Assembly: GCF_002878395.1 (NCBI RefSeq)
Contig: NC_061119.1
Span: 14,804,115 to 14,868,114 of the forward strand
Length of the DNA stretch: 64,000 nt
Reading direction: 5' to 3'
From: Capsicum annuum
Lineage: Eukaryota > Streptophyta > Magnoliopsida > Solanales > Solanaceae
In this document: positions 35,138 through 46,796 of the stretch, in pieces
Layout of the letters: each line of letters opens with the position of its first letter
How positions within the stretch are numbered: position 1 is the first letter of the stretch
Program-made: the position numbers and the translations under genes
Notes under the pieces: model-generated
Databases searched by the model: none
What the model was told of the DNA's origin: nothing
What the model saw: the letters and a program-made list of their open reading frames with translations, nothing else

Positions 35138-35912
35138 TGATACAAGTGCGACTATGAAGATCAATGTATGTACAAGTGCATCAAAGTATCATCCTAGGAA
35201 GTTCAATGTTGAGACATTAGAAGGATCAAAGACACACTAAAGCTGCCCTATTTGCTCATTTATTACACTAGAGGGGCGCCCCCTTTTCATTAAGGATCTT
35301 TTGGTCATTTCATCTTTTATGTAATAAGAAGACTATATATAGTTTAGTATTAGGAATTTTCATGACTTAGTTGATTTTTGTTATAAGTCTTGACATTTGA
35401 AACACCAAATTCCTCTCTCTACTTGAGGCAAACCGAAACTTATAACTAGGATAGCAATTCAAGGGTGGAATCTCTTATAATTGCTTGTTTTTGAGAAATA
35501 TTGGCGCTTGAGTGGTAGAATCTTCTCTCGTGTCATTGTAATAGTAAGGTGATCGTGTGTAGAGGTGTTAGGGGTCTTAGAGTTTTATGTACTCTTTGGT
35601 TACTAGGATTTACACCACCTTTGTCTAAATATCTATTCCTTTACTTTGTTTTCATCTTGTAGTAGTTATGTCTTGTAATAGTTGGTTCGTGTTATTGTAA
35701 GTTTATTGTTCATCACATTAATGTAGTGTTGTTTCTATTTTGGTGTAGTTATACACGTTATTATCTCTTCATTGTTGCAGCATTCTTGGATTTTTTTCAT
35801 TCTTGTGTTGTTATTCTTGGCCGAGACTTGGTTCCTTGGGCTCTCGGTTTGTGGTGTGTTTTGTGACGTTTTTGGGGGCTGTTTTGTGTCTTCTTGGGGT
35901 TGTAAGGTATCA
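35138..35912 (+). repeat. 3' LTR of nested element
   Basis: 775 bp, same termini as the 5' LTR, with scattered substitutions and small indels. It joins directly to gag sequence on the left and to TSD ACAAC on the right. Confidence 0.92.
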
Positions 35913-36600
35913 ACAACACACGCTATATTTAAAGATGAGAAATACTTTTCTCACTTACTTAGAGGAAAAACAAATGTTACAGCAATCTCTGGCAATTCAA
36001 AATTAATTGAAGGCTCCGAAAGAACTACTATTTCTGTCTAAAGGGAAAAAATTAGTTATAGAAGATGCATTGTTCTCTTCTAAATCTCCATTGAGTTTCA
36101 AAGATATCCGTTGAAATGGATATCATATTGAGACAATAAATAAAATAAATGCTGAATATCTTGGCATTACCAAGAATGTCTCAGGTAAAAAATAATTGTT
36201 GGAAAAATTATCAACTTTGTCTTTCAAATTTTACTATGCAAAATTTAGTTCAGTTGAAGCACATTATATCGTAAATCATAAGTTTATCAATCATAATATG
36301 TTTGTGCTTTAGCATTATCGAATATGCCATCATGGCTTAATAATGATGAGACAAATCATTGGAAATTCAAAAGGACACCAATTGAAGAACCTGAAGATTC
36401 CTACAAGTGATGAATTTTTATGTGTTGCTTGTTATCAAGACAAACTGATAACTAAATCATCATCACGAAAAGTTGGCGTCAAATCTCTTTTTTTTCTAGA
36501 ACATATACATGGGGATATATGTGGACCTATTCACCCACCCAGTGGGTCATTTAGATATTTATGGTCCTACTAGACACATCTTTAAGATGGTCTCATGTGT
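35913..36600 (+). pseudogene. copia protease end and integrase N-terminus remnant
   Basis: It resumes with THAIFKDEKYFSHL and later shows the GAG-pre-integrase zinc region. Recognisable are ICHHGLIMMRQI (about 36325-36360) and the CVACYQDKLI-type segment (36420-36450), followed by the integrase-core start HIHGDICGPIHPPSGSFRY. Several stops are present. The integrase core beyond this is only patchy to about 36840. Confidence 0.7.
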
Positions 36601-36899
36601 GTCTATTATCATCTCGCAACCTGGCATTTGCGAAACTATTGACACAAATAATACAATTAAGGGCGCAATTTTCAGATTATCTCATTAAGTCTATTAGCCT
36701 CAACAATGCTAAAGAATTTACATCCTAAACTTTTGATAATTATTTTATGTCAGTTAGGATAAGAGTTGAACATTTACTCGCTCATGTTCATACTCAAAAT
36801 GGTCTTGCTGAGTCATTTATTAAGCGTCTACAATTGATAGTAAGACTACTACTTATGAAAATGATTTTACATGGAAAAAAACATATCCATTAAGTACTC

Positions 36900-37680
36900 C
36901 AATGATTGTTCAATCACTCGATGTGAGTAAAGATCCGTTCCAACCTCTAGAAGAGGGTGAAGATATCCTTGGTCCCAAAGTACCATATATCAATATTATT
37001 GGTGTAATTATGTATCTTGCTAATTTTACGAGGTCGGATATAGCATTTTTTGTTAATTTGCTAGAAAGGTATAGCTCTTTCCCTATGCGAAGACACTGAA
37101 ATGGAGTTAAGCATATATTGAGATATCTGAAAGAGACTATTGATATGAATTTATTTTATACTAACAAAGTTAGTTTAGATATTATTGATCATGCAGATGC
37201 AGGTTATTTTTTTGACCCACATAAAGCACGATCTCAAACAGGCTATGTGTTTACATACGGCAGTACTGTTATATCATAATGATCTACAAAGCAGTCTATT
37301 GTTGCTACCTCTTCAAATCATACTGAGATAATAGTTATTCATGAGGCAAGTAGAGAAGGCATATGGCTGAGATCATTGATACGTTCCATTAAAGAGAGAT
37401 GTGAGCTGAAGTTTGATATCAAGGTACCCACAATCATATTTGAAGATAATGCAGCATGCATAGCTCAATTAAAGGGGGTCATTATAAAGGGACATAGAAT
37501 GAAGTACATTTCGTCAAAATTATTCTTCACACATGATCTCCAGAAGAATGATGATATTGATGTACAATAGATTTGTTCAAGTAACAATCCAACAGATTTG
37601 TTCACTAAAACCTTACCAACCTTAACTCTTAAGAAGATAGTGCATGAAATTGAAATGCGAAGACTGAACTAGTTGAATCG
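36900..37680 (+). pseudogene. copia RNase H remnant
   Basis: Conserved copia C-terminal motifs are readable: YINIIGVIMYLANFTRSDIA, then the RNase H region (HADAGYFFDPHKARSQTGY, SKxSIVATSSNHTE-like, IIFEDNAACIAQLK, HDLQKNDDI) and the end SNNPTDLFTKTLP. Stops at about 37098 and 37277 and near 37568 break it. The RT domain that should precede it (including the YVDD motif) is missing, so an internal deletion removed it. Confidence 0.75.
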
Positions 37681-37831
37681 GAAACTTCATCAAGGGGGTA
37701 AGAATACGCGTTATACTCTTTTTTTTCTTAATCACGATTTTATCAGACTGAATTTTCCTGATAAGATTTTTAATGAGACAACACTCAAATGCGTATTCAG
37801 AATTTTTTTTACGTAAACATACAAGGGGGAG

Positions 37832-38059
37832 TGCTATAAAACATGGTTGAATGTTCATGTGTCCAAAATGGAAAACATGTGGCAAAGCCTTAATTTGGCT
37901 AAAGTCAAATAAGCTTCCACCTTTTTAAGTTGGAATTATCCAACTTAGGCTATAAATAGCCATGACCTTGTATAGAAAAGTCAGTGTGTGAAATATTAAT
38001 ACAAGATTCTCGCTTGTTTCATTACTTACACTTTGCTATTTTACTTAAGTCTTATATCA
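37832..38059 (+). repeat. 3' LTR of the copia element
   Basis: 228 bp, starting TGCTATAAAACATGG right after the purine tract and ending ATATCA before TSD CAACA. Confidence 0.87.
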
Positions 38060-38409
38060 CAACAATATTTCTTCAGTGTTATATTATTTTTTAAGAAAAA
38101 AAAATCTATTAAATATGAAATAACTAAAGTCAATAGCAATTTATATTTTTGACGTTAGCCAATATAATATCTAAGAATGACTTAACTATTTTATTAACAT
38201 ATTTTTATATAATTATACCTAATTGCTCAACAGTTATGTCACTTTTAAGAATTTATTAGAAAAAAAATGTTGACAATTTTTTTTTATAACAACTGTGAGT
38301 ATTATTATTGAAAACAATAAAACGAATGCAAAGTAAAGACACCTAGTTCCAGCAAACCACCTTCTAGAAGCTAGGTACACAGTAATTGTTGCAATATACC
38401 ACTACCTCT

Positions 38410-38700
38410 ATGTAACCTTTTAGATAATTTCAGCAGGGAGAGGACCTAGGTTATGGTTTGGAGTGTTTCGGCACCCATTAAACTCGACATGGAATAGGTA
38501 TAACTACATAAAAAATATATGAAAATAGGTATAAAACATATAAAAGCATCCACTAAAACAAAAAATTGGTTGGGTGTATGGTCTTAAGCTTCTCCAATGG
38601 AAGGGGTGCCCCAGGTTCGAACCTCATTGAGGGAATTTTATATTTTTAACTTTTTAAACTTTTAAGCACCCACGATCTTTAAATCCTAGATCCGCCACTG
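38410..38700. repeat. Dispersed short repeat with tRNA-like segment
   Basis: It begins near GACCTAGGTTATGG...GGCACCCATT and ends AAGCACCCACGATC...CCTAGATCCGCCACTG. A middle stretch (38570-38640) carries a B-box-like GGTTCGAACC. It shares the end phrase with the insertion at 29027-29440. Probably a SINE-related or MITE-like family; not a functional tRNA. Confidence 0.4.
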
Positions 38701-38769
38701 ATTTTTAGTGTCGTAATTCTCTCTACCAATCCTTCCTTATCCGTGTGATTATTGTCTCGGTATCGACAT

Positions 38770-39345
38770 GTATTCCTCTATGCAATATTCTCCTTGATGC
38801 TGCTCATTACCACTTGAACGTTCTCATCTGGTAAATTTAATCGGCTCCACGTCATAAGAGTCTCCCTAACTTCTCCAACCCATGGGCAATCAATGAATAA
38901 ACATTGTGCAGTTTCTAATATCTGAGTTGCACACAAAAGACAACGTACATTTTCAATCTGAAATTGCATTCTAATCAGCCTCTCTTTAGTTAGAAGTGTT
39001 TCTTTAGTAGCTAAACCACATGATCACTCTATGTTTAGGCTGCATGGCAGCACTCCAAATAAGTCCAACAATATCATATCTCCTCTGTGACCCAAGCAAT
39101 GCCATATATCCCTTTGTTATAGAATACTGGCATTCATTAGTGAGAATGTATGTGTGTATCATCCTCTCATGTCTTCCTTCATATCATTAATCTTCCTCCA
39201 ATACCAACAACTATCCCGAGAAGACCATATATCTGGTTCAGCTTTTAAATAAACATCATGCACCCATTTGATCCATAAAGGTCTTTGTTTTCAAACAACT
39301 GCCACAACAACTTATTGTCCCTGGCCACTAACAGATCTTCCTCTT
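38770..39345 (-). pseudogene. LINE (non-LTR) 3' fragment: zf-RVT region
   Basis: The minus-strand translation carries the zinc-binding region found after the reverse transcriptase in plant L1-type LINEs and related ORFs. Seen are LTKERLIRMQFQIENVRCLLC with a C-x2-C pair and a following ETAQCLFIDCPWVGEVRE (38780-38985). Upstream the degraded WVHDVYLKAEPDIWSSRDS-type sequence (39240-39200) fits the same family. No RT catalytic motif is present. It is a 5'-truncated, broken copy, as is usual for LINEs. Confidence 0.65.
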
Positions 39346-39532
39346 CTCTTTTGTGCTGCCAGAATATATAAATGATAAGATTTTTATTGTTCTATTCTTC
39401 GTGTACATACAAGTTTTCTTTTTCTTAAAGAGGAAATTATAAATGTTCAACTTTCATTTTTAGAATTTGTGAAATCAATTTTAAAATATGATAGAAAGAT
39501 TTGAATATCACAAAAAAGTTGAGTAAAATTCA

Positions 39533-39790
39533 CCCATAGTCATTCAACTTTCTATTTATCACATGAAAATCACTTTTCAATTTTTTATTACATCAAAGTC
39601 ATTCAACATTAAAGTTTATTAGAGAAAAATTACTTTTGTAATTTATACCACATAAAAGTCATTTCACTTTAAGTTTGTCATATCAATGTCATTTTTCAAA
39701 AAATATTTTACCACATACACTTATTTAATTTTTCTCACGTTAACTAAAAATAAATTTCACCTAATTTTTTTATTTTGTATTGAAAATACG
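39533..39790. repeat. Terminal fragment of a MULE-like MITE family
   Basis: It starts GAGTAAAATTCACCCATAG and alternates 'AAAGTCATTCAAC' and 'CACATGAAAATCACTTTT' phrases. The inverted counterpart end (GCAATTTACTC) is at about 52950, with the same internal phrases. The other end of this copy was not found. Confidence 0.45.
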
Positions 39791-39830
39791 ATATGACAAC
39801 ATAACTAGTTAGCTCAGCAAAACATATTAA

Positions 39831-40743
39831 GAGCCCGTTTGGGATTGCTATTACAAAACTGCTTATTTAAAAGATACTTTTATAAAATAGCTTTTCAGAA
39901 AAGTGCTTTTGAAAAAAGCAATTTGTGTTTGGTAAATTCATTTGAAAAATACTTTTGATAAACAGATTATGTTTGGATAATCTTTTTTAAGAAACGCTTT
40001 TTTGAGATAAATGACCAAAAATGATATGTATCAATAGACTTTTATTACTAAAATCAATTTAGAGAGAAAATTTATTTTAAATATTTATTATAATATTTTT
40101 AATTAAAATTTTATTTTTATTTAATTAAAAAGAACATACTCTAAAATTTTCAATCAATATTGATATACATAAATACATTAAAAATATTAATAAATATATA
40201 TTACTTAAACAATTTAAATATAACTTTAAAATATCAAACAAAATAAATATAAAAATTATTTCATAAATTAAATTATTAATTCTGAAAAAATTAACGACAA
40301 AAATAATTAGTCCTTTATACATCACAAAATTCTCAATGATTTCATTCCTAATTTTACCATGCAATATCTCCAGAATAGTAGAAGATCTATCTTGTATTTC
40401 TGAAAGTATATCAGAAGGCTCATCTCCTTCTTCATATATGTAAACTACATGGTAACAAATATGTCACTTTTCATGAATAATTTATTTAAAATTAAATATT
40501 TGAGAAAAAATTTACAAGTGTTGTCAAAATATCATTTATTCTTGTAATTTGATTCATTTGTCATTTGTTATCATTAATAATAAAAAATAAAAAGTTATAT
40601 ATTCTTTGGATCATCATCAATGACTTTTTAAAATTTATTTAAAGAAAATCAGTGAAAATAAAATAATATTATATAAATCATAAATAAAATAAAAAATTAT
40701 GATTTAAATATAAAGTATAAAATATTAAAATCAAATTTTAATC

Positions 40744-40820
<77 letters not shown>

Positions 40821-41004
40821 TATTTAAGTCATGAAAAAAGTAAATTTCTGCTTCTGCTTTTTTTGAAAATAAAAAATTTTCTGCTTCTTTCCAGAAGTTG
40901 AAAAACTGTTTCTACTCTTTTTTAAAAGCACTTTGCAAGTTTACCAGTCACCCGTCTTTTCAAAAAAGTGTTTTTTCTCAAAATAAGCAATCCCAAACAA
41001 GCAC
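39831..41004. mobile_element. Inverted-repeat element (hAT-like MITE)
   Basis: Left end GAGCCCGTTTGGGATTGC; right end reverse-complemented GTGCTTGTTTGGGATTGC. Both ends continue inward with AAAAGCACTTTT-type phrases in inverted order. The interior is AT-rich and non-coding and contains the microsatellite and poly-G tract. No convincing TSD. Confidence 0.55.
40745..40819. repeat. (TA)n-(GA)n-(G)31 compound simple repeat
   Basis: About 24 bp of TA, about 20 bp of GA, then 31 consecutive G (40789-40819). The G run is unusual and may be a sequencing or assembly artefact. Confidence 0.95.
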
Positions 41005-41035
41005 TAAATATGATGAATTTATTTTAGAGGCCTTC

Positions 41036-43150
41036 TGTCACGATCCAAAAATAAGGGTCATGATGGCACTTGTCACGGCGTACGTTAACAAGTAAGCCTA
41101 TGACTCAAACTAATACTAAAAGGAAAAAGAAAAGACAGAAATACCCAAGGTAAGGCCTCTAGAACGAAGCCAAACTATACAAGTAATCATAACAATGTGG
41201 AAAGAACTTATCCAAAATATCAATCATGCCCAAAAGCAGGTGTCAAATAATGTAAGAACTATTAATACAATTCAAGAGTCAAATACATCAGAAAAATAAC
41301 TACATAGAAATAATATATGCCTCCGAATACAAATAAAGATATAACTACTATAGAAAGATAGAGATGAACTTCAAACGCATGAATGTCCAACCGCAACCTT
41401 GGAAGCTCCAACAATCGCCCGAGTCAAGCAAGTTGAGGCGCACTCGAGCTAAGACCTGCACCAAAAGGGCGCATTGGGCAAGAGTACGGTCCACTTGTAC
41501 TCAGTAGGTATCATAGACCGACCAAGCAAAGTAGTAAATATAGCATACAAAATATACACTAAGGGCACGTCACTTGCAATAAAAAAATATTCCATAACGG
41601 TAGCCCACACCGCTTATACTAATAGTTCTATAATATTCATATATTGCAACATCACAACAAAATAGAACACAAGTATACATTATATCACATATAAGTAGAA
41701 CAAGAGGGAACATGCATTTACAAGATCATCAAATACAAGTAAAAGAGGATAAGACAATTACATAAATGGCAAGTCAATATGACAATACAACACAATATAA
41801 ACACAATTAAGTAAGTACAATGTCTATGATAATGATGATGATGATGATGCACGAGAACCTCGCACAACCTTAGCGATCGTCGCACAATCCCCGTATACAC
41901 CTACGAAGGCAAGCCTCTCAATACGCAGGACCCATGAGGGGTTCGTCAACCCATATACAATTCACATATATAATATCTTCTTTCCGGCACATCCTTCAAA
42001 AAGTTGTAATCAGGTGTTGCTAGTGTTTATCAGATGTTGCCACAGTGATACCAATGTTTCATGAATGAATATGATATGAAGATGTAATACTCACAACCAA
42101 TCACAATGAGTATTTCCACAGCCAACCACAAGATATATTTTCACAACCAACCACATGAGTCAATATTCACTCATTATTTTTGTTTCATTCATTAATTTCC
42201 ACATGTCTCATATGTTAATAAAGTATGAATATAATCACAATACACCAATGGTACCACATTAAGCATTTTAACAATACAATACAATAATTCACATGTATTT
42301 AAGGACATCAATATCACATAGGACCTCACACGGTCACGCATATCACATAATAACTCAATTTCAAAAACTACATCACATATAGGCCCCCACATGGGCACAA
42401 CACATAGATAGATATTTTTCATGATTAGTTCTCACCCCTAACATGAATTTTGTACCATCATTTACTATTCAGCCTATTCTGAAAGAGTTAAGTCATAACC
42501 TACCTCAAAAGCCAAAACCGGTCCGCTACACTTCAATCTAACGACCTTACTTTTCACGAACAATCCTGAACTTCACTAAAAATATCAAATATGGAATCTA
42601 CGCGTCAAAACAAAACCAATGACACACCTATTGAATACTTTTGATTCAGGATCAAAATGGATCCCCAAAATGGATTTTTGAAAAAAAAAAGACAAAATCG
42701 TAGCTTTACTTCAAAAACGTATTCTCCACATTTTTAGGAATCTACAGCTGAAAATCAAATCAAGTCGAGTCAAAATAAGGGAAGAAAAACTATTTTTAAG
42801 CTCTACGGGGTAAAATCTTTGAAATTCGGGTTAAAATCAAGAATTAGAGTTGTTTTGAAGGTTAAATTGATGAAAAACTAGTAATTATAAGATAAAAATA
42901 TTTTTCAAGTGAAAAGGAGTGAAATTTGGGTTTAAAATCAATCCTAAGATTTTTTTGGATTTTCAAAAATTAATCAAGAAATTAATAAGAATGGGTGAAT
43001 TCTTACCTTAAATCCGTAATAGAATCAAGAAATAGTTGTTAATCTAGCTATCCAAGCTCCCACAAGCTTCACTTTTAAGCTCCCACACTATTTTAGGATT
43101 TAACTCCCAAGAGGCAAGATGAAAATATTTCTTATATTTCATTAAATTTT
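41036..43150 (-). repeat. 3' LTR of the minus-strand chromovirus
   Basis: About 2.1 kb, typical of long-LTR Solanaceae chromoviruses. The left edge is clear from comparison with 45903; the right edge near 43150-43165 is approximate. Short open frames inside (41474-41665 and others) are not genes. A GAT microsatellite is at 41832-41850. Confidence 0.65.
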
Positions 43151-43300
43151 TAGATCGCTACATCATCCACCACTAAAAATCTAGTTCGTACTCGAACTAA
43201 AGGCAAAAAAAATACTTGAATCAACAAAGAGCTGGGGATTAGAACTACGCATATCTGATTCGACCTCTCAAGTAGCCTCATCTACAAGTCAATATCGCCA

Positions 43301-44290
43301 TTAGACCTTAACCACAGGGATAACTCTAGAGCGCAACCGCCTTACATTCCTAGCCAAAATGCATACCGGCTCCTCAACAAAGGACAATCGCTCATCTAAC
43401 TGAACCGACTTCCAACGAATGACATGACACTCATCTAGAATATAGCGGCGAATTATAGAAATATGAAAAACTGAATGAACATCTAATAGATCAAAGGGAA
43501 AAACCAACTCATAAACCACATAACCAACAGCCAGAAGAATCTCAAATGGACCAATATACCTGAGGCTAAGCTTGACCTTCTTTCCAAACCTCATCACACC
43601 CTTCATGGGTGAAACTCCAAGGAAGACACGATCACCAACACCAAATCTCAAGGAACGAAGTCTATAATTAGCATAGCATTTCTTCCTACTCTGAGCCACT
43701 CTAAGTCTATCCTGAATTATCGAACTCCATCCAAAGACTCACAAAGCAAGTCCACACCTCGAGGTCTCACCTCTGAAATATCAAACTAACCAACCGGGGA
43801 ACGACAATGCCTACCATAAAATGCCTTAAAAGGAGTTATATCAATACTGGAATGGTAGCTATTATTATGTGCAAACTCTACTAAATCCAAATGCTACTCC
43901 CACTGGCCATCAAAATCCATCACGCATGCGCGAAGCATATCCTCCAAAACCTGGATAGTCCGCTCTGACTGGTCATTAGTCTGGGGGTGAAACGCTGTGC
44001 TAAGATCAATCCAAGTACCCAACTCATCTTGAAAATTCTTTCAAAAGTGAGATGTGAACACAAGACCTCAATCTGAAATAATGGATAACGACACACCATG
44101 CAGATGCACAATCTTATGAATGTGGATACAAGCTAACCTTTGAGCATTGAATGAGACCTAAGCGAAATAAAATGAGCTGATTTAATTAATCAATCCACAA
44201 TAACCCACACACTGTTAGAACCACGAGAAAATATACTAGGTAACTCATGCACGATAATCAATACATATCTGCATATACCCATTCTTTTTC
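43301..44290 (-). pseudogene. Integrase remnant with C-terminal domain
   Basis: Reading leftwards, pieces of the integrase core are visible with stops (about 44210-43700). The best-preserved block is 43699-43301, with AQSRKKCYANYRLRSLRFGVG, then LRYIGPFEILLAVGYVVYEL and DVHSVFHISIIRRY. This is the GPY/F-type C-terminal region of the gypsy integrase. It would have bound DNA during integration. The copy is dead. Confidence 0.75.
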
Positions 44291-44640
44291 TTTACAAACA
44301 AGACAAGTGCACCAAAAGGTAAAACACTAGGTCGGATAAATCCCTTATCCAACAACTCCTACAACTAATCCTTTAGTTTCTTCAACTCTGTTGGGGTCAT
44401 CCCCTCTCAACCAATTCACGAGCCTGGACATAAGATATAATTCTCTTAGGCCCCTAATGAAGTGCACCCTTCCAAGCTATCCTTAGTACACCCAACGAAG
44501 CTAAAATCATAGTCTTAGCAAAATAATTAAAGAAAACATAATAAGAAGCCAACCAATTCATACATAAAATAACATCAAAATCGACCATATCTGACACAAA
44601 CAAGTTTACCAAAGTCTCACGCCAGACAAAAGTCACAACA
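44290..44640 (-). pseudogene. Protease end and first RT motif, then deletion junction
   Basis: 44636-44454 has LVNLFVSDMVDFDVILCMNW, the downstream half of the gypsy protease. RT motif 1 follows in broken frame ([34 protein letters not shown]) down to about 44270. The sequence then jumps to integrase-core-like motifs near 44210, so RT motifs 2-7 including YxDD, RNase H and the integrase zinc finger are deleted. Confidence 0.65.
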
Positions 44641-44645
44641 CAAGA

Positions 44646-45716
44646 TCAGTGAACCTGATCCACTACTAAAGAATCACCTATCGAGGTAGATACACGAATA
44701 GGCATGGCAAGAGGCTCACTAACAGAATCAAAACCCAAAGCAAAATACACAAACACATAGAAAAAAATTGATCTGGGATCAAATAATACAGATACAGGTC
44801 TGAAATAAATGGGGACGATACTTGTAATCATAATATCAGAAGTCTTTGCCTCAGATCTGGCTGGTATAGCATAACACTGACCACGACCATTAGCTGCCTG
44901 GGTAGCCCCACGACCACCAACTGCCTGAGTGGCCCCACCGCCACCCCTACGAGCCCCAGTACCTCTACCCCTTATACCTCTAATAGCAGCCTTACCCCTC
45001 ATAGATGAAATACGAATAGTTTGAATCACCCTGCGGGGACAGTCCTTAGCTACATGGCCAATCTCATTACACACATAGCAACCTCTACGACCAATTCAAC
45101 AAGAGAAGGTGCAACTTGGTTCGAACGACCACCCTGAACTTCTGAACTAGAAGGTCCACTACCTGAACTCTGTAAAGCCGCCTGCACTGGCCTACCATGG
45201 TATCCATGAAAACCTCTAAAATCTCTGCCTCGAGAGGTCAGACTCCTAAACTTACTAAAATGTTGCGCCTTCTTATCGCCTCCTTGAGATGCACTAAAAA
45301 TACCCTCTGTCATCTTAAGCATGATCCACAATACTATGAAAAGAAGCCCCAAACATATCCATCTGAGACGTAGCCAACTAAAGGGAAACATCTAAACCCT
45401 TCACAAACTTTTGAATTTTCTCATACTCGATAAAAATACAATCATAGAAATATTTGGACAAGGCATAGAAGTGTGTCTTATACTCAACACTTGTCATGGA
45501 GACCTGCTCCAAATGATCAAATTCATTCCGCATATGATCTGTCAAACTGAAAGGTACAAATCTCTCTAGAAAAGTCTCAGTAAGCTGATCCCAAGTCATC
45601 TCAAGAGAAACACGGGGTCTACAACTAACAAGCGTCCTCCACCAATCTCTCGTTGTATCTCTCAACTGATAAGATATAGTATAAGCCACACCATCCACGC
45701 AGAAATAGTGAAACAC
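44646..45716 (-). pseudogene. gag and protease N-terminus remnant
   Basis: 45716-45378 is the retrotransposon-gag core (LRDTTRDWWRTLVSC, then TWDQLTETFLERFVP). 45391-45050 is the basic Gly/Ser-rich tail. A zinc-knuckle CNEIGHVAKDCPRR is at about 45071-45030. A Gly/Arg-rich linker follows, then VLFDPRSIFFYVFVY, the protease active-site neighbourhood, in which the usual DxGS triplet reads DPRS. Frame breaks separate the pieces. Confidence 0.75.
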
Positions 45717-46208
45717 AACTCAAAATACAAGGTATGGAAGAACTTCGAACGATAAAGAATAAAATGAGGAAAGTTTTCTAAAGATATCCTATAGCCTCTC
45801 GAAGATAGATACGAACGTCTATGTATCGATACGCGAGTCTCTATTAGACATTCCATTCTTACACCTTTGAGACTAATGAACCAGGCTGCTTTGATATCAA
45901 TTTATCACTACCCAAAAACAAGGGCCATAATGGCACTTGTCGCGACGTACCTTGACAAGTAAGCCTATCATCCAAACTAATACAAAAAAGAAATAAGAAA
46001 AAATAGAAATACCAAGGTAAGACTTCTAAATGAAGCCAAACCATACAAGTAATCATAATAATGCGGAAAAAACTTATTCAAAATACCAATCATACCGAAA
46101 ACCAAGTGTCAAATAGTGTAAGAATTATTAATATAATCCAAGAGTCAAATACATCAGAAAAATAACCATAAAAGAATAATATCTGTCTCCGAATACTAAT
46201 AAAGACAT

Positions 46209-46240
46209 AACTACTATAGAAATATACATATATATATATA
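46209..46240. repeat. (TA)n tract at truncated LTR edge
   Basis: The 5' LTR of the minus-strand chromovirus ends here without its normal terminus, so the breakpoint lies at or in this TA run. Confidence 0.7.
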
Positions 46241-46796
46241 TATTATACTCTAAATATATTTTTCTTAAAAAGCTTTCACTGCTTGTTCATTTACCAAGTC
46301 TCAACGGAGATCACAAGGTTTGAACAGAGAATATGAGAGGAGGGTCAACAAAGTCAAGCTTCGAGTCAATATGAATCAACACCCCTCCCAACTTAGAACT
46401 TTTCTTTGAGTGTAGGGACAACAAATATACAGGATGATAACACTAGGACTATCAATCATGGCCAAAAATATTATTTTTCCCCTACGAGGAATTTCTCATC
46501 AAGGATAAATGTTGAAGATCAGAAGATGACATTCAATCGATCACAATCACCATCTACAACCAAGCATCTCTACTTATTTTATTCTTTACTATATTAACGT
46601 CTTTACAATTCACTTTATTCACTTAACAACTTCACCTTGAATTTTCAGAAACCAACATAAAGTCTTCAAAGACAAATAAATATATCACTTGACCATACCA
46701 CTCCTTCATCATAAGCCACCCGATTTTATTTCTTACTTATTACTTACTCTATTCTATAACTTTACTCTAAAGCAAAACAAGAACTTAACACAATCA
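46241..46796. other. Non-coding, probably retroelement-derived
   Basis: It leads into the 37-bp minisatellite without a visible boundary. No coding sequence recognised. Confidence 0.3.

Larger units (their letters stand above)
32745..35912 (+). mobile_element. Nested non-autonomous LTR element (large-LTR, gag remnant only)
   Basis: LTRs at 32745-33530 and 35138-35912 begin TGATAC and end GTATCA, a perfect 6-bp terminal inverted repeat. They are flanked by the TSD ACAAC (32740-32744 and 35913-35917). Two bases after the 5' LTR lies a textbook initiator-tRNA-Met primer-binding site TGGTATCAGAGC (33533-33544). The ~1.6-kb interior holds only gag fragments and no pol, and no purine tract precedes the 3' LTR. 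The lineage is probably Ty3/gypsy, judged by gag. Confidence 0.92.
31215..38059 (+). mobile_element. Ty1/copia element, degraded, carrying a nested element
   Basis: LTRs at 31215-31451 and 37832-38059 share the phrases GTGTCCAAAATG, CTTCCACCTTTTTAAG and CATGACCTTGTATAGAAAAG. The element is bounded by the 5-bp TSD CAACA (31210-31214 and 38060-38064). A purine tract (ACAAGGGGGAG, 37821-37831) precedes the 3' LTR. Internal coding remnants read gag, protease, integrase, RNase H in plus orientation, the copia order (integrase before RT). Most of RT is missing. A second LTR element is inserted at 32745-35912. Confidence 0.9.
41036..46226 (-). mobile_element. Ty3/gypsy chromovirus on minus strand, internally deleted
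   Basis: A long 3' LTR (41036 to about 43150) begins, on the plus strand, TGTCACGATCC. Its first ~320 bp recur at 45903-46226, the truncated 5' LTR. Next to the latter, on the minus strand, is a decayed Met primer-binding site TGATATCAAAGC (about 45889-45900). Between them minus-strand fragments of gag, protease, integrase and C-terminal domain are found. Most of RT and all of RNase H are missing. The 5' LTR is cut by a TA repeat, so its TSD is lost. Confidence 0.82.

Noticed and set aside
35772..36041. 89-codon plus-strand open frame
   Set aside because: It spans the 3' LTR of the nested element and the resumed copia sequence, so it is a chance fusion across an insertion boundary.
38605..38640. 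Possible tRNA gene around GGTTCGAACC
   Set aside because: Same reasoning: B-box only, inside a repeat, no cloverleaf.
39831..41004. 8-bp hAT TSD for the inverted-repeat element
   Set aside because: CATATTAA on the left and TAAATATG on the right are not direct repeats, so the superfamily call stays tentative.
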